Shown here: in pieces, positions 1 to 13,200 of the stretch
How the letters are laid out: each line of letters begins with the position of its first letter
How positions within the stretch are numbered: position 1 is the stretch's first letter
DNA from: Blastomussa wellsi
Taxonomy: Eukaryota; Cnidaria; Anthozoa; Scleractinia; Plerogyridae
Assembly: GCA_947652115.1 (NCBI GenBank)
Contig: OX393561.1
Coordinates: 10,153,876 to 10,217,875 of the forward strand
Direction: 5' to 3'
DNA length: 64,000 bases
Notes under the pieces: generated by a model
Databases searched by the model: none
What the model saw: the letters and a program-made list of their open reading frames with translations, nothing else
Told to the model about the DNA's origin: nothing
Translations under genes and position numbers: made by a program

Positions 1-94
1 AGGAGAGACCTTGCGAACGAGGTTGAACTCAGTATTGAAATGATGGGTGAAAGAAAAACAAACACGAAGGGATATAAATTAAATGAAAACGTAC

Positions 95-1807
95 ATTATT
101 TCCATTCTCCTCGTAAGTTGCCCAGTTTTCGCCATCAGTAGAGGACATAAGTTTGTATCGTTTTACAAAATCCCTGTTTCCTCCGGGATTTCCTTGGGTT
201 GCTACAGCACACAACAAATGCAGACTTCCTAGGTTCACCTACAACGATATGATAACAATTAAACGCACCCGTAACGTGACGTAATGTGGCGTAACGTAAT
301 GCGTTACGCAGTGTAATGTAATGCAAAGTAACGTAACGAAATATAAAATTTACCGGTCAACTTTTCATAAGTAGTCAGAGCAGTTTCATTTTTTATTTTC
401 TTTTTTTTTTTTTTTTGCAAATTACAACTTTTACCTGTAAGAAGCAGTCCTCAGCTTTGCCTGCGCACCAGGCCGACAGGCCGTTCAAACGGGCAAGGTG
501 TGCCGGCGCGGGGCCTGCGGAAGAGGAAGCGGTAATGTTTTCATCCGGGATAGCGCCATCTTCCATTCCAAGAGGCTCGCCTCCTAAAGAAGTGAAAAAA
601 AAAATTAAAATTAAAATAAAATGATACTAAAAAAGAAAACAGCAAGGGAAATAGAGACTAAAATGGCTATAGGATTACATTAGAAATTCTTGAAAATCGA
701 ACAGATTGAATGAACGAACAGGTTAGCTAACACAGTGTTTGTTTTTACCGTGAATAAATAAAAATGCGACCACAAGGATGTTGTGGTGGTATTCTCCGCA
801 AACATGCAATTAAAACAAAATAAATGGAGGGAGTAAAGGGATAAAGTCGATTAAAGATAAAGGATTATAGGTAGCATCTGCTTAGATGTTTTGCCGCTGA
901 AAGCTCTTCTCATAAGTAAACAAATTAATTTGTGCCAAACAAATTTTTAAATATATGGATTTTTGTACATATCAGCTAATCTCCATATAAATCGATAAAG
1001 ATTGTATTAAGGTTTAGAGAAAAAAAATCGATAATGTCGATTTGGAAATCCTGTTACAAAAAAGTTACAACAAATCAAGCGGATGAAAACCTAAACTCTC
1101 CCACATTTTGTCATAAATGATATCTTCATACTGAATTTTTGGGACACTTTATACCTTTATATATTATTTAAAAGCTTAGAAAAGTTATAAGCGAGTAAAA
1201 AACAAAATATATTTTATATATTATCGCTTCGTTGCCAATGTGTTTTAAATTTGATCTGGAATGATTCCAAAACTAAAATTCTCGGCTAAAAAAGAAATGT
1301 TTTGATCACAAATATCAGTTCCAATATTATAACCAAGAAGCACTTGCTGACAGAGCTATTTTATACAAGAAAATTTTAAACCGTTGGTTCAATTCTTAAA
1401 ATGCACTAAGTTCAAAAGAAAACAAATTAAGGTGCGTGAGGTGATATGATATGGTAGGTATCGTAAAAGCATATCGAATTTAAACCATTTCTATAACATA
1501 ATTCACAGAAGATTCTTCAAGAAATGAAATTAAAAGAAAAGAGAGTTGTTTTAATTTCACTCCACAATGAACTTAATGTTCGATTATACTGAAAATTCAG
1601 GAGAATTTTGAGAGTTCAGTGGATTTCATGTTTATTTTACATGGCCAATGAAAGAAAAACCAACGTAAATTTTGCAAAAGCAAAACGCTGGTTCTCATAT
1701 TGAGAATATCCCATATTATCTGTAAAATACGAATATTTATTTCTCACCTGGAACGGTTTCCACCGTGTATGAGGTCGAAGTTTCTACAACTGTGCCCATG
1801 GCTTTTG
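95..1807 (-). CDS. Discoidin (F5/8 type C) domain gene, three internal exons, 3' part off the left edge
   Basis: Exons by GT/AG junctions on the minus strand: 1807-1748, 583-435 and 238-95. Exon 583-435 encodes the start of a discoidin fold (EPLGMEDGAIPDENITASSS, then ARLN and AWC). Exon 238-95 continues it in phase 0 with VATQG, then VKRYKLMSSTDGENW. These are hallmark segments of F5/8C domains, which are extracellular carbohydrate- or phospholipid-binding modules in adhesion proteins and receptors. Exon 1807-1748 is less certain: it follows a long pyrimidine tract ending CAG and its donor phase (1) fits the 583 acceptor. The domain end and the rest of the protein lie beyond position 1. Which discoidin protein this is cannot be told. 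The domain call is strong, the 1807 exon moderate. Confidence 0.8.
268..345. repeat. Degenerate GTAACGTAATG short repeat
   Basis: About 78 bases made of variants of gtaacgtaatg / gtaatgtaatg, inside the intron between the two discoidin exons. Low-complexity intronic sequence. Confidence 0.6.
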
Positions 1808-4800
1808 CTGACAAATAAATGAAAATAATAATAACAATAATAATAAAAATTAGCCAACCCGCGTAAGAACAGGGGGTTACCAAGAGGAAATAACTATGGA
1901 ATATAGCCGGCAAAGACATCGTGCTATCGACCACTTGCCCAGCCTTGCATAAAGATAAGTTGAATGTCATTGAATATTTACCAGCAATTGTTGGCTCAGC
2001 GCCGATTTTGAAACGCATAGCCATGAGCCTGACAGTAATAAAGGAACGACTATTTGCAACATTTTTGGATGCCGTGTTTGTATTGTTATTAGCGGAATCC
2101 AGGATTTTTCGAACCTTCAAGGAAAACGAAGATTGGTTTGAAAAATTGGCGGTAAAATTTTGGAAAACTCGAGGGTTGGCGGAAAAATCGGAATTTTCCT
2201 GCATTTGCAAATATTTTCCAGAAGCAATAGAAAAGCAGTCACTTTGTTGAATTCTTCCGGAAATAAGAGCATCAAAATAAACAGAAAGGCGAAATGGCAA
2301 AAGGCATAGTGACATCATAACGAGTTCTTGTGATGAATAATTCATTGGTTTAAATAAACGGGAGTTCGGTAGAATTGTTGGATTGTTCTTTTAGGGCATT
2401 AAGACGGAATCCATCCGGCAGTCGAGTAATATTTATTTAAGTTGGACAAAAATCGAGTACCAAAATAATTTGAATCATATTGCGTTATTTTCTACCCTTA
2501 ATATATATATATGATAACACCGACAACAATTTCTTATCAGAGCCCGAGAAAAGGAATTTTAAAGATCACAAGGCAAAATCTCACGTGAAGCCATTTTGTA
2601 AAATCGTCTTTAAGCTTCGAAAATTGTTTTCGATGTTTGGTGTTGTTAGAAAAGATTTCTTTTGATAAGATATTTGAAGCAGTAACACAAAAGCTTGCAA
2701 TGATGTGTAAATAATTTTGGTACATAATTTTGTCCAATGAATACTCGAAGTCTTGGCGGATTCCGTCTTAAAAAGTCTTAGAAACTTCTGGCAATGCTTG
2801 CTTATAACGTTTTGTGATGGTCGTTTAGCAGTTAAATCGAAACATCCGTTATCAAAGATATTTCCTCCTATAAAAGCAACTATAAACGAGAACTTCCGCT
2901 TAGCTGATTAATCTTTTGAATACATGGACATTCGCAGATTATTTGGAATCAATATAGGACAAAAATGCTCTCCCTCCTGCCAACCGCATAAAACATCTGA
3001 ATATGAATTACTTTTATAGTACGATAATTCAAACTTTGTCGGGAATATGCCAGAAAATTGTTGGGCTGTACAATAAAATGCAATAAAACTTTATTTCCTT
3101 CAAAAATATAAAGAGAATTTACTCAGCTAATCTTGGCGGGTATTAGTAATAAATAAACTGAGTGACCCAGTTTTATAGAATGTACGCTTTATTTTTTTAA
3201 AAAAGCACTAGTGTAGAATGCTTGATCAATACTTTCATTGTCTTGCCAGAATATTACGTATTGAGTTAGCCATCAAATATACTGATTTTGATTTTCTTTA
3301 CAAACGGACTCCAGTTAAAATCCGATTTAACCTTTCTTGACCCCGTGAAAGAGTCGTTTTCGCAGATACCTGTAACACGTCGCAAAAAGCTATAATTAGT
3401 TGAGAAGAGACTCGAATTGAGTCAAGTTAAATATTCAGATTCTATGCTCACTAAATATCTTAAACATTATGGGCGTTGCTTGCGTAAATCTAAAGAGATA
3501 TGCTTTGGTGATCAACTACAAAGAACGCTCGTGATCGCGGACGACCGTCGATTTCATGTCCCCAATTTATGCATCAAATAAAGTCACATTGTAGACTCCA
3601 TGCAATATATTTTACGCTCAATTTCGTTGAAAACGAGATAAAAGATTACGTTGAAATTTTAATGTCATAATTAAGAACCATTTAAAATGTCGTATGCCGA
3701 ACAATAAACTGTGTTTTGGGACCGAGGAACCCCGGATTCGTTGTTTACGCTTGAATCATTGTTTAGTTTGATAATGTTCGCTTCTTTACCCGCTGGGCTA
3801 GTTAGACGCACTTTACAGATAACTCAAATATTTACCAGCCTGGTGTATTTAACACTTACTTTTCTATTTACCTTCATGTCTAAATGTATCGTGCAGGAAA
3901 TTCGCGCGCACGCGAGATTTCTTTAGTAAACATTTGCCGCCCTCACGCGAAGGAAAATGAATCAATAATTGAGTGTAATGGAGTAACCGGCCTTTAAACA
4001 AGTGAAATTACGACAAATAAAGTTACACTTCATCCCTCATTCAAGCTGAATTGGCGAAATTCTAAGCACCTTACCTTAGCCGGGCTTGGAGAGAGCTTCG
4101 AAACAGAGAGCGTTTCGCGACAATATCGCTTCGCGTGATTCACGGGCTTGGTGGCATTCTGGGAAGGAAAAGAAGCGCTTTCAAGATTTTTTGATAAATT
4201 TGATATGCCTCAGTAACCTAGATTGTTGAGTTATGGCAAATAAAACTCGTACAGGCTGTCAAGCCCTGTACACGATTGAGATGATTATCGCAGTCTGCAC
4301 CGAAGTTACATCGATATTTCATTCTTTAAAACAGTAGCCAAAGATACACTTTACTCTACAATTAATCCGGCATCAACTGGCTTTGCCTTGGAACGATGTT
4401 CAAATAAAATTTCTAATTGCACCACGGAGTCGGTGAGTTGTAGCACGTACATAGTCTGCATACAAATAATCCATTTTGTGTGGGACTCACTGCGATTTGA
4501 CTGCGCGCGCAAATGCGCACAGGCTTTTCAGGAATACCTATTGATTAAAAGATTGGCCCCGCGCAAACACATTGTGTTTGTTTACAATTTGGCAAAGAAC
4601 CTTTCGTTCGATCGTGGGGAAAGAAAGATTGCGTGACGAGCGCAAAGGACGCCTTTACGTGAGAGACTATACCTATCTCTCGTGCTCTAAATACCACTCT
4701 TCGACCAATTTGACCTATAATTATAAAAGAGGGAAACTTCTGTAACGCCCCTCCACCGCCTCCGCCCACCCCCACGCACATGCGTAGCTAGATCACGTGA

Positions 4801-5549
4801 ATTAAAAACTTTTATCACGTGGACATTGTTAGTCACTGTAAAAGGCCAACAGAAAGCTTCGTGGCGTTGGATGCTTTCTGTGCAAAACAGCATGGAACCC
4901 TTCCCGCTTTTCTTTATACATCAGTCCGAATTCCACCATCCCTCCGGGCAACCGCGGGGAATTTACCCTGTTAGTCCCGGGGGCTGGAAAGACGCAATTC
5001 TATCTCGGCCCGGGAAGGGAGTCACTGTCGTACCCCGGGGCGACTGATGGACATTTAACACTGAACACAACGTCGTTATTCCTTTAATTGGAAAATATGA
5101 ATTAGTATCTACGATCACACAGCTCGTTTACAATGGGAAACCAAGAGAGAAATTTCAGAGAGGCAGATATTTGTGAAATGTCAGATATTTATACCACTTA
5201 TTCTGTGAACGTTTATTGAAATGAAACCAAGATAACAGCTTTGAAACAATCTGGTCTTCCGTTCACGCGCTTCAAGAAACATCTAAAATAGGTAGTTACA
5301 ACGTTGTATTCATTTATGAAATTGAACAAAAACGTGCACATTGATAAAGTTTCTTTTGTGAAGTACATCAATGAACTCTTCATTAACCCTTTATAACAAG
5401 GAAAATCAGACAGCGTAGCCAATTTTGTCAATGCAAGTACACTCTCGCCTGCGAGAGTTTTATTCTTCTAAGCGATGAGAGGGTTGTCTTTGTAACTAGT
5501 AGTATTTTGATCCACTAACAAAATGTTCATAAGCGGGTCATAATGGTTG

Positions 5550-5870
5550 GTGGGGGGGGGGGGGGGGTGGGGGGATTAGAAATAAACAATTTTGATGGTT
5601 GACGGTTCCTTTTTTGAAATTTGACGGTTAACATTTAGTTTTATGGGATGACTTTAGCACGAATTTTTGGGGCAAATTTTACTATAATTTTCAAAAAAAA
5701 AAGGATTTCTCCCATTCAGTGCTTAAACCAATTAGTCCAAGTAAACACTCAAAAAGTCAATCATTATCTGAGACATTTGACGGCTAACATTGCCTGGCTT
5801 ATCATCAAGTTTGACCGTCGACGGGTTTGGTGGGTTTGGTGGTCCTTTGACGGCTAATCCCATTGAGACC
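5550..5870. repeat. Poly-G tract followed by irregular TTTGACGG repeats
   Basis: A run of G interrupted once by T lies at about 5551-5574. From 5590 to 5870 the words ttgacggtt, ttgacggctaac and ttgaccgtcgac recur irregularly. No coding signal. Confidence 0.6.
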
Positions 5871-5929
5871 CTCTCATAACAAAATGAAAGGAGATAGAAC
5901 AAGCGGTGCAAATTGTATATCTTGGAAGT

Positions 5930-6470
5930 CTCACCGTCGCATTGATAAACTGTAGTATTGGTTCAACCCAATCCCCTGCTAATAATATAGACAGTCTACA
6001 TTGGGAAATTAGGGTAGTTAATGTATGTTGTCTACATTTATTGACCCGTAACCACACATTAATTTAGTAAGCACACGGGTAATTAACACGATAAATTTTT
6101 AAAATTATCGTTTATGCAGCCATTCCCCGGTAGTGTAGTGGTCATGCGAAGCATTAACGATGCGGGTGACCCGAGTTCGACTCCAGCACGGTGTTTTTAA
6201 TATTAACTTTTTCCTTTTTCAAAATCCTAAAAAAATATAAGTGTCCCGAGCCATTCCTGTATTTAGCCGCTCGCATTATGACGCGAAGCCGCCATTTTGA
6301 AATGAATTCATTTAGAGCGCTTTGATACCAGTCCTCGCCCGTGTGCTTGGTCAATAAATGTAGACACAAAATATTAACAACCCTAATTTCCCAATGCAGA
6401 CTGTCTACATTCTCTGGCGGGAGATTGGATTTGTATTGGTCTGTATTGGTAGACGACGATGCGGCCCCGC
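5930..6470. repeat. Fold-back element with a tRNA-like centre
   Basis: Arms at about 5990-6047 and 6347-6413 are inverted copies of each other (gacagtctacattgggaaat on the left, its complement on the right), with weaker similarity extending outward to about 5930 and 6470. At about 6122-6194 the centre has a tRNA-like sequence with recognisable A-box (tagtgtagtggtc) and B-box (gagttcgactcc). A possible anticodon loop reads TTAACGA (AAC, valine), but T-stem and acceptor pairing are poor, so it is a decayed tRNA or Pol III promoter module rather than a working tRNA. Size and structure suggest a non-autonomous element. Confidence 0.6.
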
Positions 6471-6636
6471 CGGCTCAGATGTACAAGAAGCTCCGGGGAC
6501 GAGAATACTCACAAGACGTAAAACAAATGGACAACAAACTAGAGCACTTCATTTTATTTGAGGCTCTTTCTATTTTCAGTTACAGTTAAAAATACAAAGT
6601 TTAGTATAACAAGGTACAAAGGTATTTTGGATAACA

Positions 6637-8228
6637 CAAGTTCACTAGAGTTTTATTCAGTCAAACCTGACTGGTTGGTAAAATACAGAGTACAAATATC
6701 AACTACAAAACCGTTTTCACTGCAGAATAGTGCAACCAAACGGGACATGAGCATGGCCGAGAAAAATATTGCTTGACCGTTTGTTTTTCCAGTTGGGCAG
6801 ATCCCGTCGTGATCTAAAATTAGTTACCATGACAAGTTTGAAAACGGACGTAAAAAAGTACATTTACGGAGGGTTGTATAGCAAAGTGCAGGCAGAGTGG
6901 AAATTCTTGCCGCAAAGTCACATAGAAGTCTGTACATTTTACGTCTCCTAAAATGCAACAAATCGTTCATTTATTAAAGGATTTACGTCACGAAATTTTA
7001 AGTCCTTTTTTGATGTATAAAATGTACTTTCTAAGTTGGAAGAAAGTCTACGCGAAATTATGCAATACCACCGAGCCAAGTTGCAATTGGTTTTGGGTTC
7101 AGTCCTGGTTGGTTTATATGATATGGTAACCATGTTTTCTCTTATTGGTTGAAGCATGTTGCACGTGAATTTTTAACCAATCAGAGAGCTTGTTGCAAAT
7201 GAAAATACCGCCCTTCACTGCCAGGCACTAACCGACGGCATTATTATAAACTGCATTGCAGGTTGCGGTTCATAACGACTTCTCACTCGGAAATCTCCTG
7301 GGAAAATTATACGGGCATCGGGCGATGGCCGACCAAAATTTGCCAATTCCTGCTGAAATCTAAACTGTGGTCGAAAAGAACGATTCGAACAATCCCTTTT
7401 TGCCTTCCATTGCAAACGGAAATCTTTTGTTTCAAGTTCACTAGAGTTTTATTCAGTCAAACCTGACTGGTTGGTAAAATACAGAGTACAAATATCAACT
7501 ACAAAACCGTTTTCACTGCAGAATAGTGCAACCAAACGTGACATGAGCATGGCCGAGAAAAATATTGCTTGACCGTTTGTTTTTCCAGTTGGGCAGATCC
7601 CGTCGTGATCTAAAATTAGTTACCATGACAAGTTTGAAAACGGACGTAAAAAAGTACATTTACGGAGGGTTGTATAGCAAAGTGCAGGCAGAGTGGAAAT
7701 TCTTGCCGCAAAGTCACATAGAAGTCTGTACATTTTACGTCTCCTAAAATGCAACAAATCGTTCATTTATTAAAGGATTTACGTCACGAAATTTTAAGTC
7801 CTTTTTTGATGTATAAAATGTACTTTCTAAGTTGGAAGAAAGTCTACGCGAAATTATGAAATACCACCGAGCCAAGTTGCAATTGGTTTTGGGTTCAGTC
7901 CTGGTTGGTTTATATGATATGGTAACCATGTTTTCTCTTATTGGTTGAAGCATGTTGCACGTGAATTTTTAACCAATCAGAGAGCTTGTTGCAAATGAAA
8001 ATACCGCCCTTCACTGCCAGGCACTAACCGACGGCATTATTATAAACTGCATTGCAGGTTGCGGTTCATAACGACTTCTCACTCGGAAATCTCCTGGGAA
8101 AATTATACGGGCATCGGGCGATGGCCGACCAAAATTTGCCAATTCCTGCTGAAATCTAAACTGTGGTCGAAAAGAACGATTCGAACAATCCCTTTTTGCC
8201 TTCCATTGCAAACGGAAATCTTTTGTTT
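6637..8228. repeat. 796-bp direct tandem duplication
   Basis: 6637-7432 and 7433-8228 are adjacent near-identical copies with offset 796; I saw only a few substitutions (for example at 6743/7539 and 7069/7865). The same small ORFs appear in both copies and on both strands, and none resembles a known protein, so I do not call genes here. The unit contains attggttg and aaccaatcag, shared with several other repeats in this window. Confidence 0.9.
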
Positions 8229-8883
8229 CGAGAACGCGTTGTCGATCAAAATGGTGGCGACTTTGTCGAACACTGACGTCATTTCTTACACTAAAAAGCG
8301 AACACTGACGTCATTTCTTACACTAGAAAGGTATACAAGAATGATGTTGAGCTCTAATCTGAATCTGAAAATGGAAAGCGTCAACGTCATACAATTCACT
8401 TCAGCTGCAAATAAAAGCTAAAATACAAGGCCTTTAACAGGTTTAAAAAAATATATACTAAACTAAAAGTGCCATCCATTTAAACTTCTCTCCCGTATTC
8501 TAGGTAATTACGGGAATATAACTTATCGTGGGTAACTAAAATTTACAAAGCATGAAACTGTTACAGAAAGTTAAGAACCGTAAATTATGCTAAATATTAA
8601 GAGCAAATAAAACCATTTTAAAAATAAAGCATTAAAATTTATCGTTCATTCATAGCTTGCCAACTTTTTGGTTAAAAAGAGAAGGCTAGAAAAAAGAGAA
8701 AAGAAGAGGGGAAAATATAGTAATAATCAAAACGGTCATTTCCAAGGCAATTGGCAAGCATAAAAATTAATGATTGCTTAGTAATATGAATTCCGTGATT
8801 ATGTGGAATATCATTCACCATGCTTAACAGGCTATCGGTACATTTGTGATCAAAATTCCCTGTTATTTACCTAAAAGCCACCA

Positions 8884-9111
8884 CAGTCCTTCCCGTAAAA
8901 CCGTGAACACCAGAAATGTTTATGGAATGTTATTGTGTTACAAAGAAAAAAAAGCCAATCAGGTGTGAGAAAACTAAACCGCAAACAGCAACGGTCATTA
9001 GTTTGTGGTTTTGAGGTTTGTTCGCGTGTCCTGAACTTTGCTGCGATTGGTCACTACACAATAAACATTCCAGAATTTTTTCTGGTGTTCACGGTTTTAC
9101 GGGAAAGACTG
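8884..9111. mobile_element. Tc1/mariner-like MITE (CAGTC termini)
   Basis: About 228 bp with roughly 32-bp inverted ends beginning CAGTCCTTCCCGTAAAACCG on the left; the right end is the complement of CAGTCTTTCCCGTAAAACCG. No coding capacity. The CAGT start fits Tc1/mariner-type MITEs. A TA follows the right end, but the left flank reads CA, so the target duplication is not clean. Confidence 0.65.
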
Positions 9112-9656
9112 TAACTATATGTCCTTAATCTGCCCCTCGACCATCAAATTCTCTTAGCCAATCTCCTGCAGTTCTTACAAGAGACATTTGGAGAATTTGA
9201 ATTTAAACTATACTAATATTCCTTTCAATATCCTCTTCTACATTCTCAAAACATCTGTGCATTATTATGTCTGTAAGCTATGAAAAGAACCTGGATTTTT
9301 GTCAGTCATGGGATTGTCTAAGCACCATTTCATGACAGTCAGCACAGAGGGGGAGAGGAAGGGGGGAGGGGAAGGCGGATTAAGGCCAGAATTTATTAAG
9401 GAGAGTTCCCAATAGATGGAAAGCCACAGTGAAAGAAAACGTCAAGTGCAAAATTCAGCCCAACCCCGCCACCCATCCAACCTTGCCCATCTCTCTACAG
9501 GAAAGGCTTAAAACTAAAATAATTGCATTACATGTACCAAATAATAGGCTACCTGTGATGATTTACTGACTGACAATAGACCTTTTTACCTACACATGTT
9601 AATTGCCGATTTCAGATCATGTGATGCTCTCCTGAGAATTGTTTCTTTGTCCATTT

Positions 9657-9813
9657 CAGGGGCGGATCTAGGGGAGGGTGCAAGGGGTGCACACCCCACC
9701 CTGGGATGACCTGCAGCTTTCTAATATAAAAAGTATTCTGCTTACCTCACCCAACAGTTACCTCATTCCCTAGTGGTGCACCCCCTCCTAAAACAATCCT
9801 GGATCCGCCTCTA
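9657..9813. mobile_element. Short hAT-type MITE
   Basis: About 157 bp bounded by caggggcggatctagg and, at the right, ggatccgcctct, imperfect inverted repeats. CAGGGGCGGATC-type ends are typical of hAT MITEs. No ORF. Confidence 0.55.
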
Positions 9814-10287
9814 CATAAATTGAAAACTATTCAATTCATTTCTGTGTTTATTTGTTTGAATTTGAAAGAAGTAAGTCTCAAGGATAGCACCACATGGTCT
9901 GAAATGGAACAATAAACAATCCAAGCTAACAAGGTTTATTAGAAGCTGATATTTTCTCCAACACACTAACTGGAAGTAAATCCGATCAGTCGTTTTATTA
10001 GATGCAACGTTGTGTTTGAAGACTTTGTCGTGTTGTAATTTAGCAGTCTACTTCTAAAATTTGCATCAAGATTATTTTATCTGTAATTAAGTATGATATA
10101 AGTAAATAAATCTAAGTAAGGAACATGAGCTCAATTAAACAATACATAAATTATACATCCAAACATGGAGCTAAATTACTGTTAACATTACGAATATGAT
10201 ACGTATTAATAAATACCACTCACCAACCTGAAGTGAACTTAACTTGCAGTTCTAAATTCTAATTAGTAATTAATTCTAAATAATTAA

Positions 10288-13200
10288 TTAATCCATTACA
10301 TTATCGATACTTCCTCCCTCGGAGGAAGGGGACTTTGACTTCTTTGGGCTTGTGAATGGACTCATCTTGATGTCCTTTTCGCTGCCACTCAGGCTCAAGT
10401 TTCTGTCATCTTCACCTTGGTGTTTGATGTAGAATTTCTTCAGCATTTGCATTCGCTTCACAGGGCTTCCAGCCAGGTAGCTGTTCTTGATGAACTGTGG
10501 CGCTGAGCCTCTTAGCTTCATCTGCGTAATGATGGTGACGCTGGATGACTCAGAACCATCCTCCACTGGGCGTATTATGGTGCCAGAGAGGATGGTTTCA
10601 GCTCTGTAGAAGGGAAAAACCAAGAGTTAAAATTGTGGAATACTTGGCGTTATTTGGCAAAATTAACAAATTAGACAAACAGAATCACATGAAAGTACTT
10701 CCGTGTAGCTATCATTTGAATGGTCACACACTTGGGTTTCATCAACAGAATGATGTGAAAGTCAAAATCATATTGTTTTATTAAGTCCAGGTCTGATTCT
10801 GTGAGTGAAAGAAGTGGATATGTAGAGATTCAAGAAAACAGAGAGATCAAGAAATCAAAAACTACACAAAGTGCGAGCAGGTGTTGGAGGCATGATGTTA
10901 ATTGAAAATAGGAACATCCTTGGGAAACACACCAAGCAGTATAAATCATTGTACTAAATGAACAGCTGCGAAAAAAAAGTCATCAGCAAACAAATCACAA
11001 TTTCTCAAAAATTTCATTTACCTAACAAAGCTTGACTTCTGCGAGTCTTTTATTAGGGGGTGTTCAGTACTACGAAGTGCCAGGATATAACAGTGCTGGT
11101 CAGAATCGTAACGCTCTAATGAGGCCAATACAACATCTCGCTTGGTACAAAACAGCGGCATCTTCAAACGGCTGTGCAAAAAAAATTAGTCACAATCTGA
11201 CGAAAATTTACAAATAAAAATTACAATATTTGTTTATTATAATTGATGCACTTTATTTTGTTCTTTGGCAGAGGGAAATGAAATTAATTGTCGATCAAAC
11301 TGAAACCCCCTGTTAGGATCAGTAGAAAATAGACCAATTCCGATATTCGCGCCGAGGCTTGGGGGGAATAAAACAAAAGAAATCATTTAATCATCTCTAA
11401 CCAAGCCTCGGTGAAATGTTAGAACATTAATATATCGGAATTGGTCAATTGTGACACTGGCAAATTTAAAGCTTTTGGGAAGTACCAGTTTGCCTTACTG
11501 TCTTGTAAAGTTCAGTGTTTACAATAGCTAAAAATAATAACTGAAGTATTGCGGTAACGTCACTCACAATGCATGATTCCCTCGGGGACATGTGCGCAGG
11601 GAATCATGATAGTTGAATGCAGCTTTGCATGCCAAGTCTTGCAGATGTTGCATGTGTAATGAATATAACTACCACGATTCCCTGTGCGCAAGTCTCATAG
11701 AGGGAATCAGGGATTTAACAATAGGTACAGGAACATGATTTTCTCAAAAAACTGACACATAAGTGAATGGGAATATATTTTTGCCCTATTCAAATGTAAT
11801 AGCTCTTTATACTATTTGCAGCAGATTTTCCTTACTTGTAAACAACTTTGAAATTTCCTATTCTGTCCAAAACATCCACAACTGCTGCTGTCTTGTCCCA
11901 TTCCTGACGTAACTTCCAGTCTGTCATCAGCTTAACCGCTAAAAAGCAAATTATGAAAAAGTTGATAACCAGTTATTCCATTTTACTGTAACAACTGGGT
12001 AATTTCAGTGCTACATGCCTATAATTATAGTCAATTCGAACTAGGATAGATTTTGATTATATAATTTGGTTTTATCAACTGGGTTGATAATGTCAATTGT
12101 TCACTGTAAAGAGATTCAAGAGCTGATGTTTCGAGCGTTAGCCCTTCATCGGAGCAAATCAAGGAATTGTGGGTCGTGTGTTTTTTATATACAGAAAGAT
12201 GGAGCTTCGCTACTGGCTGGTGCCTGGTAACGTGAAAACAACGGAACAAATTAGTTGAATGAAAAGCGTTCGTTGATACCGTGAGGATTAAGAGTGCCGA
12301 TTTGAAAAATAAATTTTTGTTCTAGAGTTTTACGGCTTTCTGTGTTTCCTTGGTGAAGGGAAAGGCAGCAGACTGCCATATGTTGCTTAGAATGATTTGG
12401 GAGATTGAAGTGTCTCGCGACCGGTTTTGATGCATTTTTGTCATCTTTCTCTACGTCACGAACATGTTCTCGGAATCGGTCGCCAAGTCGTCTCCCTGTT
12501 TCGCCGATGTATAAGAGTGCAAGTTATGCAGAAGATGGCACTGGCTAAGGTACAGGTGAAACAATGATTATGCAAAATTTTAGGGGGTAAAAGAGGTGTG
12601 TTATGGGATTTGTGCAAGTAGAGAATGGTTCAGTCCGTCACACCAAGTGTCATGTGCATGTGACCTGATTGAATGGACAAATTCATGAATGCACAGTCGA
12701 AGGAATGCCATTGATTGAGTGTCAGATTAAACTTTATAGCAGTATATATATATAGCAGTTAGTTGTAAGATATTAATTACTTTTAAATCCGTTTAACAAA
12801 ATAATGCTGAGCAGTATATGGTCTCTAGTAATACAGTATGTTGCCCTATTTCCAGACACTTTTTTCGTAAACCGTAATATCTTACCTCAAAACAACGCAA
12901 ACAAGCTGAAATTCAGCCACAAGTTAGCTTCCATTTCTGGTAAGTAGGTCGTAAAGTTTCATTGTCTGAAGCTATTTCGATTCTTTGTGATTTTGGAAGG
13001 AGTTTGTCGAGTTGGATGCCCTATTTCCGGACAGGTTGCCCTATTTCTGGACAATCGTTACAAGATAAATACTGTCTGCTTTTCTTGGGAACAATCTTTT
13101 CCCTGTGTTAAAATATATCTTATAAAAGTTGAATAAAGAAACATTCACTTAAAAGATTACTTTTTGTCCAAAATTGAAAGCTTTTTCATTTGATTATTTA

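Larger units (their letters stand above)
1808..10287. other. Non-coding stretch with repeats, no gene recognised
   Basis: AT-rich sequence between the discoidin exons and the START gene. I found no exon that I could support. Apart from the repeats listed separately (G-tract and TTTGACGG repeats near 5550-5870, fold-back 5930-6470, tandem duplication 6637-8228, MITEs at 8884 and 9657) it looks like plain intergenic or intronic DNA. An ORF at 1737-2345 is explained by a splice acceptor and microsatellite (see rejected items). 5' exons of the discoidin gene may lie here unseen. Confidence 0.5.

Noticed and set aside
1737..2345. 202-codon minus ORF with an apparent membrane segment
   Set aside because: The hydrophobic run is encoded by an AAT/ATT microsatellite that also forms the pyrimidine tract of a good splice acceptor at 1808; only 1807-1748 is likely exon.
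6769..8421. Paired small ORFs on both strands
   Set aside because: They exist because of the 796-bp duplication; no domain or splice structure supports coding.
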